DNA of 64,000 nucleotides, taken from an uncultured Aliiroseovarius sp. (lineage in GTDB: Bacteria > Pseudomonadota > Alphaproteobacteria > Rhodobacterales > Rhodobacteraceae). The stretch's first letter is position 1. Every line of letters begins with the position of its first letter. Shown in pieces: positions 21,002 to 30,643 of this stretch. The notes below the pieces were generated by a model. It did no database searches and was not told where the DNA came from. It saw nothing but the letters and a program-made list of their open reading frames with translations. The stretch covers positions 369,595-433,594 of the forward strand of contig NZ_CANMFT010000004.1 in the NCBI RefSeq assembly GCF_947497285.1, in the 5' to 3' direction. The position numbers were made by a program, and so were the translations under genes.

Positions 21002-21049
21002 ACGAAAAACATAGAAATTTCGCGCCCGCGTTGGAAAAAGGCCAAAGAA

Positions 21050-21075
21050 AAGGGTGCCCGCTTTGAGGCACCCTT
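21050..21075 (-). terminator. Rho-independent terminator after mscL
   Basis: AAGGGTGCC / GGCACCCTT nine-pair stem (minus strand) followed by TTCTTT, 21 bases after the mscL stop. Confidence 0.8.
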
Positions 21076-21096
21076 CAAACTTGGTCGCTGGCGCGT

Positions 21097-21525
21097 TTAC
21101 TTCTTCAACGCGTCGCGGATCTCGACCAGCAGATCGACCTCGGAAGGCCCAGCGGGCGCTTCTTCTGCGGCTTCTTCTTCCTTCGCCGCAGCTTCCTTGG
21201 CCTTGTTGACGTAACGCACCAGCATGAACACCACGAAGGCAATAATCAGGAAGTTGATGATCGCCATGATGAACGAGCCGTATGCGAACACAGCGGCACC
21301 ACTTTCGCGCGCGGCCTCTAGCGAAGCGCCTTCGGCCACGGTGCCGGACAAGGTGGCATACATGTTAGTGAAGTCGATCCCACCCATGAACAGCCCGATG
21401 ATCGGGTTGATCAGATCAGCCACCAAAGAGCTGACAATGGCAGTGAACGCTGCACCGATAATGATACCAACGGCCATGTCCATGACATTGCCCTTAGCGA
21501 TAAAGTCTTTGAATTCTTGAAGCAT
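21097..21525 (-). CDS. mscL: Large-conductance mechanosensitive channel MscL
   Basis: 142 residues. Start [31 protein letters not shown] is the canonical N-terminal helix and TM1 with the Gly-rich gate; TM2 follows ([24 protein letters not shown]), and a charged C-terminal bundle helix ends it. It forms the inner-membrane pentamer that opens under hypo-osmotic stress. The start at 21525 follows family alignment, with GAGGAC upstream; a longer in-frame start adds 13 unrelated residues. Confidence 0.96.
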   Translation of the reverse strand: MLQEFKDFIAKGNVMDMAVGIIIGAAFTAIVSSLVADLINPIIGLFMGGIDFTNMYATLSGTVAEGASLEAARESGAAVFAYGSFIMAIINFLIIAFVVFMLVRYVNKAKEAAAKEEEAAEEAPAGPSEVDLLVEIRDALKK

Positions 21526-21659
21526 ACTGTCCTCACTACACATTGTTCGCCAGCGCGTTTCCACCAGCCTGCGCGAAGCCTAGCGTAAAACATTAATGCT
21601 TGCATATTGTTTCGTGGGGAAAAACAGTCTGCTGTTACCCGTAGATTGTTGACGAATGT

Positions 21660-22109
21660 CTAGCGGCTTATGCTGCCTGTCAGGACATAGCGCAGGATCT
21701 CGACCACCTGATGGGGTTCGCGCGCCACGGCAAGCGCTGCGGCGTCCACTTCTTTCAGCGGGTGGTCATGTTCTGGCTGCTGCAAGACGATCAGCGACTT
21801 GCCTTTCGCGGCGGCATATCCAGCGTCAAACGCGGCGTTCCACTGGCGGTATTTCTCGCCAAACCGGACGACGACCACGTCGGCATCCTCGATCGCTTTG
21901 CGGGTGCGGATCGCATTCACCATCGCTCCCTTGTGGTCGTGCCAATACTTGTTGTCCTCGGCACCCAGAATATCCACGCCGCAATCGTCCGAGGCGTCGT
22001 GATCGGTGACGGGCGACGAAAACGTGACATCCAGCCCCTTCGCGCCGTCGATGATTTGCTCGCGCCAATCGGTGTGAATCTCGCCGGACAGGTATACGTT
22101 CAGGGTCAT
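21660..22109 (-). CDS. YtoQ family protein
   Basis: 149 residues: MTLNVYLSGEIHTDWREQI, then DHDASDDCGVDILG, and DADVVVVRFGEKYRQWNAAFDAGYAAAKGKSLIVLQ. The pattern (YLSGEIHTDW; RFGEKYRQWN) matches YtoQ, a family with a nucleoside 2-deoxyribosyltransferase-like fold. Enzymatic role is not established. AAGGAGGAATGAC gives a strong ribosome site. Downstream of pheT on the same strand, 47 bases away (upstream-to-downstream order pheT then ytoQ-like). Confidence 0.88.
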   Translation of the reverse strand: MTLNVYLSGEIHTDWREQIIDGAKGLDVTFSSPVTDHDASDDCGVDILGAEDNKYWHDHKGAMVNAIRTRKAIEDADVVVVRFGEKYRQWNAAFDAGYAAAKGKSLIVLQQPEHDHPLKEVDAAALAVAREPHQVVEILRYVLTGSISR

Positions 22110-22156
22110 GTCATTCCTCCTTGTTGGTGCAGCCCCTTAGGGCCACGCGAGTCAGT

Positions 22157-24553
22157 TCAGCCGCGCAATGTGCCGCCAGTGGCCTTGCCCACCTTCTCGA
22201 CGATCTTGGCGCTGACCGCTTCGATGTCCTTGTCGGTCAGGGTCGCGTCACGCGGTTGCAGGCGCACGGTGATGGCGAGGGATTTCTTGCCCTCGCCCAG
22301 CGATCCGCCGATAAATTCGTCAAAGACATTCACGTCGACGATCAGCGCCTTGTCGGCCCCGGCGGCGGCGTTCACCAAGTTGATCGCCTCCACGTCGGCA
22401 TCCACCACGAAGGCGAAGTCGCGCTCGACGGGTTGCAAATCACTGGCCCCCAGCGCGCCGCGCCCTGTGCCTTTGGCTTTCGGGAACGGCACCTTCGCCA
22501 GATGCACGGCGAAGGCCACAACGGGGCCTTTTACGTCCATGTCCGCGATGGCTTTCGGATGCAACTCGCCAAACGCGCCAAGGATGTTCTTCGGCCCCAG
22601 CCCCAGCTTGGCAGAGCGTCCCGGATGCCACCACGCGTTCATGTCGCGCACATAGGTCAGCTTGGCAGGGGCGCCGATGGCGTTCAGCACCGCCTCTACA
22701 TCCGCCTTGGCGTCATAGGTATCGACAGGACGGCGCGCGCCGAAACGGTTGCGCGGGCCGGTATGGCCGACGAGGATGCCGGTGACCATTTGCTCGTATT
22801 CTTCCGGCTCACCACCGTGGAAGACAGGTCCAACCTCAAACAGCGCCAGATCCATGAAACCACGTGCCTGGTTGCGGGCGGCGGCTTGCAGCAGACCGGG
22901 CAGCAGGGATGGGCGCATATGGCTCATCTCGGACGAGATCGGGTTTTGCAACTGCGTCACATCTGCCCCACCGCCAAACCGCTTGGCACTGCCCTCATCA
23001 ATGAAGCTGTAGGTCACACATTCGTTGTAGCCCAGCGCGGCCACGGTGCGGCGCGCCATGCCTTCACGCTTTTGCAGCGGCGTCAGGATCGCCTTGGGCA
23101 CGCCAACATGGGCGCGCGGCAGCGGCTTGCCGACCAGCTTGGTCAGGGAGGCGACACGCGCGACCTCTTCCACCAGATCGGCCGAGCCTTGCACGTCGGG
23201 GCGCCAGCTTGGCACGTGGGCCATGCCGTCCTTGATGGTGAAGCCCAGCGCGGTCAGCGTCTTGCGCTGTTCATCCGCCGAAATATCCATGCCGACCAGC
23301 GATTGCACTCGGTCTGTGTCCAGCTTGAAGGCGCGGCTTGTGTCCGGCACTTCGCCCGCGGTCACCACGTCCGACGGCTCGCCGCCGCAAAGATCAAGGA
23401 TCATCTGGGTCGCGGCTTCGATCGCCTGCGCGTTATAGGCCGGGTCGATACCGCGTTCGTTGCGATAGCGCGCGTCGGAATTGATCTTCAGCGCACGCCC
23501 GGTGCGGGCAATTTGTTTCGTGTCCCAGAACGCGGCCTCTAGAAATACGTTGGTGGTGTCAAAGGTCGCACCGGTGGGCAGACCGCCCATGATGCCGCCG
23601 ATGGACTCCACACCTTCATTATCCGAAATGATGACCATGCCGGGCGCGAAGGTATATTCCTTCTCGTCCAGCCCCATCAGGGTCTCGCCCCCCTTGGCGC
23701 GATGCACGCGCAGGTCGCCTTTGACCTTGTCGGCGTCAAACACGTGAAGCGGGCGGTTCATGTCGTAGGTGAAGAAGTTGGTGATATCGACAAGGGCCGA
23801 GATCGGGCGCAGCCCAACCGCTTTCAGACGGGCCTGCAGCCACGCAGGCGACGGGCCGTTCTTCACGCCTTTGATCAGACGCCCCATGAAAACATGCGCA
23901 TCGTCGCGCGTGTCGTCATCAATGGTCACGTTGATCGGGCTGGGGCCGTTGCCCGCAACCTTGTGCTCTTTCAGAGGCTTCAGCGTCCCAAGACCACGGG
24001 CGGCCAAGTCACGCGCAATGCCGCGCACGCCCAACGCGTCGGGACGGTTCGGCGTGATCGCAATTTCGATCACCGGGTCCACCTTGGTCGGGTCGTTGGC
24101 GGCCAGCCAGTCGACGAATTTCTCGCCCACTTCGCCCGAAGGCAGCTCGATAATGCCGTCATGCTCGTCCGACAGCTCCAGCTCGCGCTCGGACGCCATC
24201 ATGCCGTGGCTTTCCACGCCGCGGATTTTACCGACAGAGAGCGTCACGTCGATGCCGGGCACATAGTCGCCGGGCTTGGCGAGGACCACGGTGATCCCCT
24301 CGCGCGCATTGGGCGCGCCGCAAACGATTTGCACGTCGCCTTCGTTGGTCTCCACCGTGCAGACTTTCAGACGGTCCGCGTCGGGGTGTTTTTCAGCCGA
24401 TTTGACCTTGGCGAGCGTGAACGCGCCCAGACGGTCCAAGGGGTTGTAGATACCCTCAACCTCCAGCCCCAGATCGGTGCAGGCGTCCGCGATTTCATCG
24501 ACCGAGGCCGTGGTGTCGAGGTGATCTTTCAGCCAAGAGAGTGTGAATTTCAT
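22157..24553 (-). CDS. pheT: Phenylalanine--tRNA ligase subunit beta
   Basis: 798 residues, normal for bacterial PheT. N-terminal tRNA-binding (EMAP-like) domain at about 40-150 (FTLAKVKSAEKHPDADRLKVCTVE, IVCGAPNAREG), then B3/B4 editing (AITPNRPDALGVRGIARDLAARG), the B5 domain (LVGMDISADEQRKTLTALGF), the catalytic-like core and the C-terminal ferredoxin-fold anticodon-binding domain (VERDFAFVVDADV). It forms the alpha2-beta2 enzyme with PheS. Its ATG overlaps the stop of the ASCH gene (ATGA). Confidence 0.97.
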   Translation of the reverse strand: MKFTLSWLKDHLDTTASVDEIADACTDLGLEVEGIYNPLDRLGAFTLAKVKSAEKHPDADRLKVCTVETNEGDVQIVCGAPNAREGITVVLAKPGDYVPGIDVTLSVGKIRGVESHGMMASERELELSDEHDGIIELPSGEVGEKFVDWLAANDPTKVDPVIEIAITPNRPDALGVRGIARDLAARGLGTLKPLKEHKVAGNGPSPINVTIDDDTRDDAHVFMGRLIKGVKNGPSPAWLQARLKAVGLRPISALVDITNFFTYDMNRPLHVFDADKVKGDLRVHRAKGGETLMGLDEKEYTFAPGMVIISDNEGVESIGGIMGGLPTGATFDTTNVFLEAAFWDTKQIARTGRALKINSDARYRNERGIDPAYNAQAIEAATQMILDLCGGEPSDVVTAGEVPDTSRAFKLDTDRVQSLVGMDISADEQRKTLTALGFTIKDGMAHVPSWRPDVQGSADLVEEVARVASLTKLVGKPLPRAHVGVPKAILTPLQKREGMARRTVAALGYNECVTYSFIDEGSAKRFGGGADVTQLQNPISSEMSHMRPSLLPGLLQAAARNQARGFMDLALFEVGPVFHGGEPEEYEQMVTGILVGHTGPRNRFGARRPVDTYDAKADVEAVLNAIGAPAKLTYVRDMNAWWHPGRSAKLGLGPKNILGAFGELHPKAIADMDVKGPVVAFAVHLAKVPFPKAKGTGRGALGASDLQPVERDFAFVVDADVEAINLVNAAAGADKALIVDVNVFDEFIGGSLGEGKKSLAITVRLQPRDATLTDKDIEAVSAKIVEKVGKATGGTLRG

Positions 24554-24996
24554 GTCTTGTCCTCTGTCTGCATCGCCGGTCGGCTTGCCAAATCTTCAAC
24601 CACTTCGAAATGTTCGAACAGCAACATCATCTCGGGGTCAAACCCGCCGTTGCGTTCGAAATAGGCCTTGTGGCCGCGCTGCCACCCTTCCAGCGTTTCG
24701 CCCTCGGCATGGGCCAATTCCTCGGTGACATCGCAAAACCGGACCTTCTCAACCGACTTGGTGCGGATCACCAGTGCTGGCGTGCCGTCCCAGTTGGCGG
24801 CGATATCGCAGCGCCCAACCTTGGGCATCGATTCCGGGTCGTCTGCGAAGTCTCGCAATGCACCCGAGGTCGCATGTTTCTGCCCCGCCCGCACCCGCTT
24901 GATCAGCTTGGCCGAAAGCTTGGCGCTGTCGCCGAATTTGAAGGTTCCGGCGCCGGGATAGGTGACTTGGAGGTCTTCGATGTCGTCGTCGCTCAT
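24550..24996 (-). CDS. ASCH domain protein between pheS and pheT
   Basis: 148 residues with an ASCH domain: FKFGDSAKLSAKLIKRVRAGQKHATSGALRDF, then IRTKSVEKVRFCDVTEELAHAEGETLEGWQRGHKAYFERNG. ASCH folds resemble PUA domains and are proposed to bind RNA; the E. coli homologue YqfB is an amidohydrolase acting on N4-acetylcytidine. Both roles are possible here. Stop overlaps pheT start by four bases, so it is translationally coupled to pheT. Confidence 0.88.
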   Translation of the reverse strand: MSDDDIEDLQVTYPGAGTFKFGDSAKLSAKLIKRVRAGQKHATSGALRDFADDPESMPKVGRCDIAANWDGTPALVIRTKSVEKVRFCDVTEELAHAEGETLEGWQRGHKAYFERNGGFDPEMMLLFEHFEVVEDLASRPAMQTEDKT

Positions 24997-25027
24997 TTGG
25001 AAAGCTCCGGTTTGGTGCTGAGTTTCA

Positions 25028-25378
25028 TCAGAGTGTAACTCCCAATTTCGCAGCCACTTCCTGTTTCACGTAGGAAAGCGCTAAGTCTTTCATCATTTGC
25101 AACGTCATTCCGCCAACTTCTGCTGCACCACTCTTGGTTTTATTCCAAATGGTATCGTTCCGAATAGCGTCCAAATAATCGTGGCCGGAATTTGTAAGGC
25201 GAAAGGTCTGGTCCCCCACCTCAGTCACCATCCCGGCATCGCATAGCAAATTCACATGCCCTAATTTCATTCGGCGTTCTTCAGACATACCTAGTGAGCT
25301 TAGAACTGCGACTAGCCAGTCTTTCTGCTCTTCAAATTCGAAGAGTATTTCTCGCAGCATATCATCGTCGCGTTTCAC
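25028..25378 (-). CDS. DUF2513-like protein inserted between pheS and the ASCH gene
   Basis: 116 residues, [18 protein letters not shown] then [16 protein letters not shown] and [20 protein letters not shown], the winged-helix-like pattern of DUF2513. Function unknown; the family is frequent on phages and mobile elements. GTG start overlaps the pheS stop (GTGA). The coding sequence is visibly AT-richer than its neighbours, with A- and T-ending codons, which suggests later acquisition. Confidence 0.8.
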   Translation of the reverse strand: MKRDDDMLREILFEFEEQKDWLVAVLSSLGMSEERRMKLGHVNLLCDAGMVTEVGDQTFRLTNSGHDYLDAIRNDTIWNKTKSGAAEVGGMTLQMMKDLALSYVKQEVAAKLGVTL

Positions 25379-26448
25379 CTACTCAATCCCCCCCGCATCG
25401 TCGGGACATCCAACGAGCTGAACCCGTAGTGGCGCAGCCAGCGCAAGTCGCTGTCAAAGAACGCGCGTAGGTCGGGGATGCCGTATTTCAGCATCGCCAG
25501 ACGGTCGATGCCGAGGCCGAAGGCGAAGCCTTGCCACTTGTCCGGGTCCACGCCCGCCGATTGCAGCACGTGCGGGTGCACCATGCCGGAGCCGAGGATT
25601 TCCATCCAGTCGTCGCCCTCGCCCAGTTTCAGGGTGCCACCTTCCCATGAGCAGCGGATGTCGACCTCGGCGGACGGTTCCGTGAAGGGGAAGTGCGAGG
25701 CGCGGAAGCGCAGTTCGATCCCGTCGATTTCAAAAAACGCGCGGCAGAATTCTTCCAGCGTCCATTTCAGGTTCGCCATCGAGATGTCTTTGTCGATCGC
25801 CAGCCCTTCGACCTGATGGAACATCGGGGTGTGGGTCTGGTCGTAATCGGCGCGGTACACGCGGCCTGGTGCGATCACGCGGATCGGCGCGCCCTGCGCC
25901 ATCATCGCGCGGATTTGCACCGGGCTGGTATGGGTGCGCAGCACATGCGGCGGACGCTCGTCGCCGTCCGGCATGGTCATATAGAAGGTGTCCATCTCGG
26001 TCCGGGTGGGGTGGTCCGCCGGGATGTTCAGGGCGTCGAAGTTATACCAGTCGCTTTCGATCTGCGGGCCTTCGGCAACCGCGAAACCCATGTCGCCAAA
26101 GATCGCGCTGATCTCCTCCGTGACCTGCGAAATCGGGTGGATGGTGCCTTGGCGTTGCGGGCGGCCCGGCAGGGTCACGTCCAGCCATTCGGTGCGCAAA
26201 CGCTCGTCCAGCGCGGCATCAGCCAGCCCGGATTTCTTGGCGGCGATGGCCGAGTTGATCTCGTCCTTCAGCGCGTTCAGCTTGGGGCCAGCGACTTGGC
26301 GTTCTTCCGGCGTCATCTTGCCCAGCTCGCGCATTTTCAGGGCGACTTCGCCCTTCTTGCCGACGGCTTGCACGCGGATATCTTCCAGTGTCGCTTCGTC
26401 CGCGGCACCGCCGATAGCATCAAGGTATTTCGTTCTAAGCTCGTCCAT
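25375..26448 (-). CDS. pheS: Phenylalanine--tRNA ligase subunit alpha
   Basis: 357 residues. Class II synthetase core with motif 2 ([17 protein letters not shown]) and motif 3 ([22 protein letters not shown]); the N-terminal coiled coil spans about 1-90. Start at 26448 ([14 protein letters not shown]) has AAGGGAC upstream. The order is pheS, DUF2513, ASCH, pheT on one strand, so the two synthetase subunits are separated by two extra genes. Confidence 0.97.
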   Translation of the reverse strand: MDELRTKYLDAIGGAADEATLEDIRVQAVGKKGEVALKMRELGKMTPEERQVAGPKLNALKDEINSAIAAKKSGLADAALDERLRTEWLDVTLPGRPQRQGTIHPISQVTEEISAIFGDMGFAVAEGPQIESDWYNFDALNIPADHPTRTEMDTFYMTMPDGDERPPHVLRTHTSPVQIRAMMAQGAPIRVIAPGRVYRADYDQTHTPMFHQVEGLAIDKDISMANLKWTLEEFCRAFFEIDGIELRFRASHFPFTEPSAEVDIRCSWEGGTLKLGEGDDWMEILGSGMVHPHVLQSAGVDPDKWQGFAFGLGIDRLAMLKYGIPDLRAFFDSDLRWLRHYGFSSLDVPTMRGGLSR

Positions 26449-26475
26449 GTCGGTCCCTTTGCGTCGCACCGCTTC

Positions 26476-26504
26476 CAGCTAGCGAATGCAGGGCAAAATG
26501 GCAA
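26476..26504 (-). promoter_or_regulatory. Candidate promoter of the pheS operon
   Basis: Minus strand TTGCCA, 17 bases, TAGCTG, ending 27 bases before the pheS ATG. It fits a housekeeping alphaproteobacterial promoter. No phenylalanine-rich leader peptide or attenuator was seen in the gap. Confidence 0.5.
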
Positions 26505-26608
26505 GCGGGCGCGACCCGGATGGCTCGTTCAGCCGCCGACGAAACCGCGAGCCGACTGCAAGCTCACTTTCGCGTATACTTGTCGCACCAAGTTGGGGGA
26601 GACACCAA

Positions 26609-27115
26609 ATGCTGAAAATCGAAAGAGCGACATTTCCAAAGGACGCGCAAGTCGTTGCAGACCTGTTTCTTGGGTATATCGACTTCCTTTTCAAACGATC
26701 CCCGGAAGAACGCAAGAATATTCTGAAGAAATATGACCCCGAAAAGATTGACGACCTGGTCGAAGGCTTTGCCAAGGACCATGGGCGGCCCAATGGCGAA
26801 CTTTTGATCGCTTACTTGGACGGAAAACCGATTGGGTGCGGCATGATGCGAGAGATGGAGCCGGGCATCGCAGAGATTCAGCGCGTCTTTGTCACGACAG
26901 ACGCCAGAGGCTTGGGGGCAGGCAAAGCGATCACACTGGCGCTGATGGACCGGGCGCGGAAAGACGGCAAGACGATTGTCCGCCTTGATACGGGCCGCGC
27001 CCTTGTGGAAGCGTCCGGGCTATACGAGGCGTTGGGGTTCGAGGAGAGATCCCCCTACCACCAAGACACACCGTATCTGGATCACTTGATCCGATACTAC
27101 GAGCGACCGCTGTGA
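26609..27115 (+). CDS. GNAT-family N-acetyltransferase
   Basis: 168 residues from ATG 26609 (GGGGGAGA upstream). Core motif VFVTTDARGLGAGKAITLALMDRARKDG is the acetyl-CoA pyrophosphate-binding loop (R-G-x-G-A/G pattern), and LYEALGFEERSPY is the C-terminal signature. It resembles small-molecule or amino-acid acetyltransferases of the PhnO/aac type. Substrate unknown. The longer in-frame start lies in the pheS promoter region and adds residues without family similarity. Confidence 0.88.
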   Translation: MLKIERATFPKDAQVVADLFLGYIDFLFKRSPEERKNILKKYDPEKIDDLVEGFAKDHGRPNGELLIAYLDGKPIGCGMMREMEPGIAEIQRVFVTTDARGLGAGKAITLALMDRARKDGKTIVRLDTGRALVEASGLYEALGFEERSPYHQDTPYLDHLIRYYERPL

Positions 27116-27185
27116 TCCGGCTTGCCTGCGCCAGACCAATTGCCAAATGCGCGCGTTGGTCATCTTTCAGACATACAAACAAAAA

Positions 27186-27209
27186 AGCCGCCGAGTTTCC
27201 CCAGCGGCT
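27186..27209 (-). terminator. Rho-independent terminator of rpmI-rplT
   Basis: AGCCGC / GCGGCT stem (minus strand), 12-base loop, followed by TTTTTT, 26 bases after the rplT stop. Confidence 0.8.
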
Positions 27210-27234
27210 TCTTTGAACTTATACGCGGCTTGGC

Positions 27235-27600
27235 TTAGGCAGCCAGAGCAGCTTGTGCTTTTTCAACGATCGCACCGAATGCATCGGGCTCGTGCACGGC
27301 CAGATCGGCCAGAACCTTACGGTCCACTTCGACGCCAGCCAAGTTCAGGCCGTTGATAAAACGCGAGTATGTCAGTGTCTCATCATGCGAACGCACGGCT
27401 GCGTTGATCCGCTGGATCCACAGCGCACGGAAGTTGCGCTTGCGGTTCTTGCGGTCACGGGTTGCGTATTGGTTCGCCTTGTCGACGGCTTGGCGCGCGA
27501 CCTTGAAGGTATTCTTGCGGCGGCCGTAATAGCCTTTCGCGGCTTTGACGACTTTCTTGTGACGGGCGTGAGTTGTGGTTCCACCTTTAACGCGGGACAT
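27235..27600 (-). CDS. rplT: Large ribosomal subunit protein L20 (bL20)
   Basis: 121 residues, standard length. [35 protein letters not shown] is the basic N-terminal extension that threads into 23S rRNA, and [44 protein letters not shown] is the globular part. It follows rpmI by 14 bases in the same operon. AGGAGATA precedes the ATG. Confidence 0.98.
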   Translation of the reverse strand: MSRVKGGTTTHARHKKVVKAAKGYYGRRKNTFKVARQAVDKANQYATRDRKNRKRNFRALWIQRINAAVRSHDETLTYSRFINGLNLAGVEVDRKVLADLAVHEPDAFGAIVEKAQAALAA

Positions 27601-27614
27601 ATCAGTATCTCCTC

Positions 27615-27815
27615 TTAACGATCGTAGGGCATGAAGCCCTTGACGATCTTGGCGTCGGGGGCGGACAGGGTCGTGGTTCCGCGCGAATTGCGCAGGAATT
27701 TGTTAGAGCGTTTGATCATGCCGTGGCGTTTGCCGGCTTGACCTGCCAGGACTTTACCTGTCGCTGTCACCTTGAAGCGCTTCTTGGCGCTTGATTTGGT
27801 CTTCATCTTGGGCAT
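27615..27815 (-). CDS. rpmI: Large ribosomal subunit protein L35 (bL35)
   Basis: 66 residues, [20 protein letters not shown]...[18 protein letters not shown]..., exactly the family length. The start at 27815 is set by AAGGAGACGGAA immediately upstream and by family alignment; the longer reading frame through this gene is not coding. First gene of the rpmI-rplT operon; infC is not next to it here. Confidence 0.98.
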   Translation of the reverse strand: MPKMKTKSSAKKRFKVTATGKVLAGQAGKRHGMIKRSNKFLRNSRGTTTLSAPDAKIVKGFMPYDR

Positions 27816-27888
27816 TTCCGTCTCCTTCATGGGTTCGGTTTCCGCACGACTCGGCATGCCACTTGAGCCGGTCGCGCATGAAGTCGGG

Positions 27889-27917
27889 CGTATATGAGGA
27901 ATCGAACAGGCTGGCAA
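27889..27917 (-). promoter_or_regulatory. Promoter of rpmI-rplT
   Basis: Minus strand TTGCCA, 17 bases, TATACG, leaving a 73-base leader before the rpmI ATG. Same TTGCC-type -35 as the pheS candidate. Confidence 0.6.
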
Positions 27918-27948
27918 GAGGAAACTGCCCGCGATCGCGAACAGCCCG

Positions 27949-28185
27949 TCAGGCCGAGAAAAAGCGAAGCGCGCGTTGGACGACAGAGTTGAACACGCCG
28001 GGTATGCCTTCGATGTCATAGCCGGTCGGTTTCTGTGTGATCGCGATCGCAATCAACCCGCCACCGATCAGCAATAGAATCGCCGGAATACGCGGCGCGC
28101 GGCCTTCACGTAACGCGGCCAAAAACGATGGCACCGAAAGAACAAGCACCACTAAACCAATTACTAAAAACGTGTCTTCTCGCAT
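27949..28185 (-). CDS. Small inner-membrane protein, unknown function
   Basis: 78 residues from ATG 28185 (GAGGTAGCG just upstream). Two hydrophobic segments: about 6-22 ([17 protein letters not shown]) and 33-50 ([17 protein letters not shown]), joined by a short basic loop (REGRAPR), then a soluble tail. No family name recognised. It lies 44 bases downstream of pyk on the same strand. The rpmI promoter starts inside its 3' flank. Confidence 0.75.
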   Translation of the reverse strand: MREDTFLVIGLVVLVLSVPSFLAALREGRAPRIPAILLLIGGGLIAIAITQKPTGYDIEGIPGVFNSVVQRALRFFSA

Positions 28186-28229
28186 CGCTACCTCGTTCAA
28201 ACACCTTTGTCTGGTGCGGTAGCATAACT

Positions 28230-29678
28230 TTATTCCTGATCTGCGGCAAAAATAAGTCGTTCGTCGCATGGGGCGACACGAAGGATATTCGTCGTCCCGG
28301 GCACATTGAACGGCACGCCTGCGGTTACGACAATCTGATCCTCAGCTGTGGCGAAACCAGCACTGCGGGCGGCACGGGCGGCCGAGACCACGGCCGCTTT
28401 GAACCGCTCAACCTCGCCTGATGTCACAAAACAGTTTGTCCCCCAGGACAGGCACAAACGCCGCGCGGTTCCCCGCAGCGGGGTCAGGGCGATGATTGGC
28501 ACCCGCGGGCGTTCGCGCGATGTCAAAAGCGCGGTGGTGCCGGATTGGGTGAAACAGCAGATTGCCTTGATGTCCGTCGTTTCCGCGATTTCGCGGGCAG
28601 CGGCAACGATACCATCAGCAACGCCATTGCGGCTGGCAACGCGGGCCGCATCGACTTGCTCCAGATATGTCGCGTCATGTTCGACTTCGATGGCAACGGC
28701 ATTCATCGTAGAGACAGCCTCGATCGGGTATTGCCCGGCGGCGCTTTCAGCCGACAACATTACCGCATCGGCGCCGTCATAAATGGCGTTGGCCACATCC
28801 GACACCTCGGCCCGCGTGGGCATTGGGCTTTCGATCATGCTTTCCAACATCTGTGTGGCAACGATAACTGGTTTCCCTGCCCTGCGGCAGGCATGGATCA
28901 GGCGTTTCTGAATGGGCGGCACGGCATAGACTGGCAGCTCCACACCAAGGTCGCCGCGCGCCACCATGACACCATCCGAAACCTCAAGAATAGCGTCGAA
29001 CGCATGCACGGCAGACGGTTTTTCAATCTTTGACAGGATCGCAGCGCGCCCATTGGCCAGTTCGCGGGCTTCTTCCACATCCTCGGGGCGCTGCACGAAG
29101 CTGAGCGCCAACCAGTCGACACCCAGCTGGCAGGCAAACTCCAAATCTGCGCGGTCTTTCTTGGAAAGCGCGGCCAGAGGCAACACAACATCGGGCACAT
29201 TCACGCCCTTGCGATCCGAAATGGTGCCGCCGACTTCGACCAGGCAATTCGCAAAATCCGGTCCGCAATCCTTAACCTTCATGCGCAACTTGCCGTCATT
29301 CACCAGCAACGTAGAGCCCGGCTTCAGTGCTGCGAAAATCTCGGGGTGGGGCAGGCAAACGCGATGGCCTTCACCGGCTGTTTCGTCCAGATCGAACCGA
29401 AAATCCTGACCTTCTTCGATATCAGCGGCGCCAGCGGCAAATACACCGCAGCGCAGTTTCGGCCCCTGCAGATCGGCCAGGATCGCGATTGGACGCTCCA
29501 TATCCTTTTCGACCCGCCGGATCAGCGCGTGACGTTCGCGTTGTTCGTCCTGCGTGCCGTGGGACATGTTCATCCGAAAGACGTCCGCGCCCGCCTCGAA
29601 CAAGGCCCGAATCGTATCATAGTCATCGGAGGCTGGTCCAAGTGTAGCGACGATTTTTACGTTGCGGTTACGTCTCAC
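28230..29678 (-). CDS. pyk: Pyruvate kinase
   Basis: 482 residues. Catalyses PEP + ADP to pyruvate + ATP. Motifs in order: KIVATLGPASDD (start), FRMNMSHGTQDEQ, ILADLQGPKLR, the active-site helix ILSKIEKPSAVHAFDAIL with the catalytic Lys, VMVARGDLGVELP, and the C-terminal allosteric domain. All substrate and metal ligands seen. Close to a small membrane protein gene downstream. Confidence 0.97.
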   Translation of the reverse strand: MRRNRNVKIVATLGPASDDYDTIRALFEAGADVFRMNMSHGTQDEQRERHALIRRVEKDMERPIAILADLQGPKLRCGVFAAGAADIEEGQDFRFDLDETAGEGHRVCLPHPEIFAALKPGSTLLVNDGKLRMKVKDCGPDFANCLVEVGGTISDRKGVNVPDVVLPLAALSKKDRADLEFACQLGVDWLALSFVQRPEDVEEARELANGRAAILSKIEKPSAVHAFDAILEVSDGVMVARGDLGVELPVYAVPPIQKRLIHACRRAGKPVIVATQMLESMIESPMPTRAEVSDVANAIYDGADAVMLSAESAAGQYPIEAVSTMNAVAIEVEHDATYLEQVDAARVASRNGVADGIVAAAREIAETTDIKAICCFTQSGTTALLTSRERPRVPIIALTPLRGTARRLCLSWGTNCFVTSGEVERFKAAVVSAARAARSAGFATAEDQIVVTAGVPFNVPGTTNILRVAPCDERLIFAADQE

Positions 29679-29809
29679 AGCGCGCGGCTCCTCTTATTTT
29701 TTCGTTGTTTCGGGCTTGTTTGCTCTATGCCCGAAAATGTTAGCGCTGACAACTGGCGTTCCCCAATCGCCTCGCATAAACGGGACTGGCACAGTTAATC
29801 AACAAGACC

Positions 29810-30550
29810 ATGACATACCAACCTTATTACATCATCGGCAAAGACCGTCCATCACGCTGGCTGATTACCTGCGACCACGCCGCCAATACAGTGCCGCCTT
29901 GTGTCGGCGGCGGGGATCTGGGCATTGCTGAAGAAGATTTGGCCCGCCACATTGCCTATGATGTGGGCGCGGCCGGTGTCACACGGCATTTGTCTCAGCT
30001 TCTGGATGCTCCGGCAATTCTGTCGAACTTTTCGCGACTGGTGATCGACCCGAACCGCGGCGAAGATGACCCGACCCTGATCATGAGGCTCTATGACGGA
30101 ACCGTGGTGCCAGCCAATCGTGGCGTTGATGAAACCGAACGCGCCCGCCGTCTGGATGTCTGCTATCGCCCCTATCACGACGCTCTCGCCGAAATGGCTG
30201 CCCGACAAGACCACACGGTGATCGTCGCGATGCACTCCTATACACCGCAACTGAAGGGGCGCGAGCTTCGCCCGTGGCACATTGCCGTGCTGCATGACCG
30301 CGACAGTCGGCTTGCCACGCCGTTGATCCAACGGCTGCGGGACGAACCCGACCTTTGCGTGGGCGAGAACGAGCCTTATGGCGGGCACTTGGACGGAGAC
30401 AGTATCGACCGGCATGCGGTCCAGACCGGTCGCGTCAATGTCCTGATCGAGATACGGAACGACCTGATCCAAACCGAGGCGCAACAACGCGACTGGGCCG
30501 AACGGCTGGCCCCGGCTCTGATGGAAACGCTCGCCAAAACCGGGCTGTGA
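29810..30550 (+). CDS. N-formylglutamate amidohydrolase
   Basis: 246 residues of the HutG-type N-formylglutamate deformylase family (WLITCDHAANTVPPCVGG, RLVIDPNRGEDDPTLIM, VGENEPYGGHLDGDSIDRHA). Hydrolyses N-formylglutamate to glutamate and formate at the end of histidine degradation; family members also act on other N-formyl amino acids. No other hut genes are here, so the role may differ. Divergent from pyk. Confidence 0.88.
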   Translation: MTYQPYYIIGKDRPSRWLITCDHAANTVPPCVGGGDLGIAEEDLARHIAYDVGAAGVTRHLSQLLDAPAILSNFSRLVIDPNRGEDDPTLIMRLYDGTVVPANRGVDETERARRLDVCYRPYHDALAEMAARQDHTVIVAMHSYTPQLKGRELRPWHIAVLHDRDSRLATPLIQRLRDEPDLCVGENEPYGGHLDGDSIDRHAVQTGRVNVLIEIRNDLIQTEAQQRDWAERLAPALMETLAKTGL

Positions 30551-30643
30551 TGCCCGGGCTGTTTTGGCGTGACGGCATTTGATCGATCCTTGGCTCAGCA
30601 ACCGTCGCACGCTACCACATGTCACCTAGCAAAGGACAACACC

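Noticed and set aside
22121-24664. Long plus-strand frames (473 and 320 residues) over pheT
   Set aside because: Antisense shadows of pheT caused by GC-rich third positions; the products are His/Arg-rich and resemble no family, while pheT itself is full length.
27816-27889. L20 autoregulatory leader or infC upstream of rpmI
   Set aside because: The 73-base leader shows no convincing pseudoknot by eye and there is no infC gene upstream.
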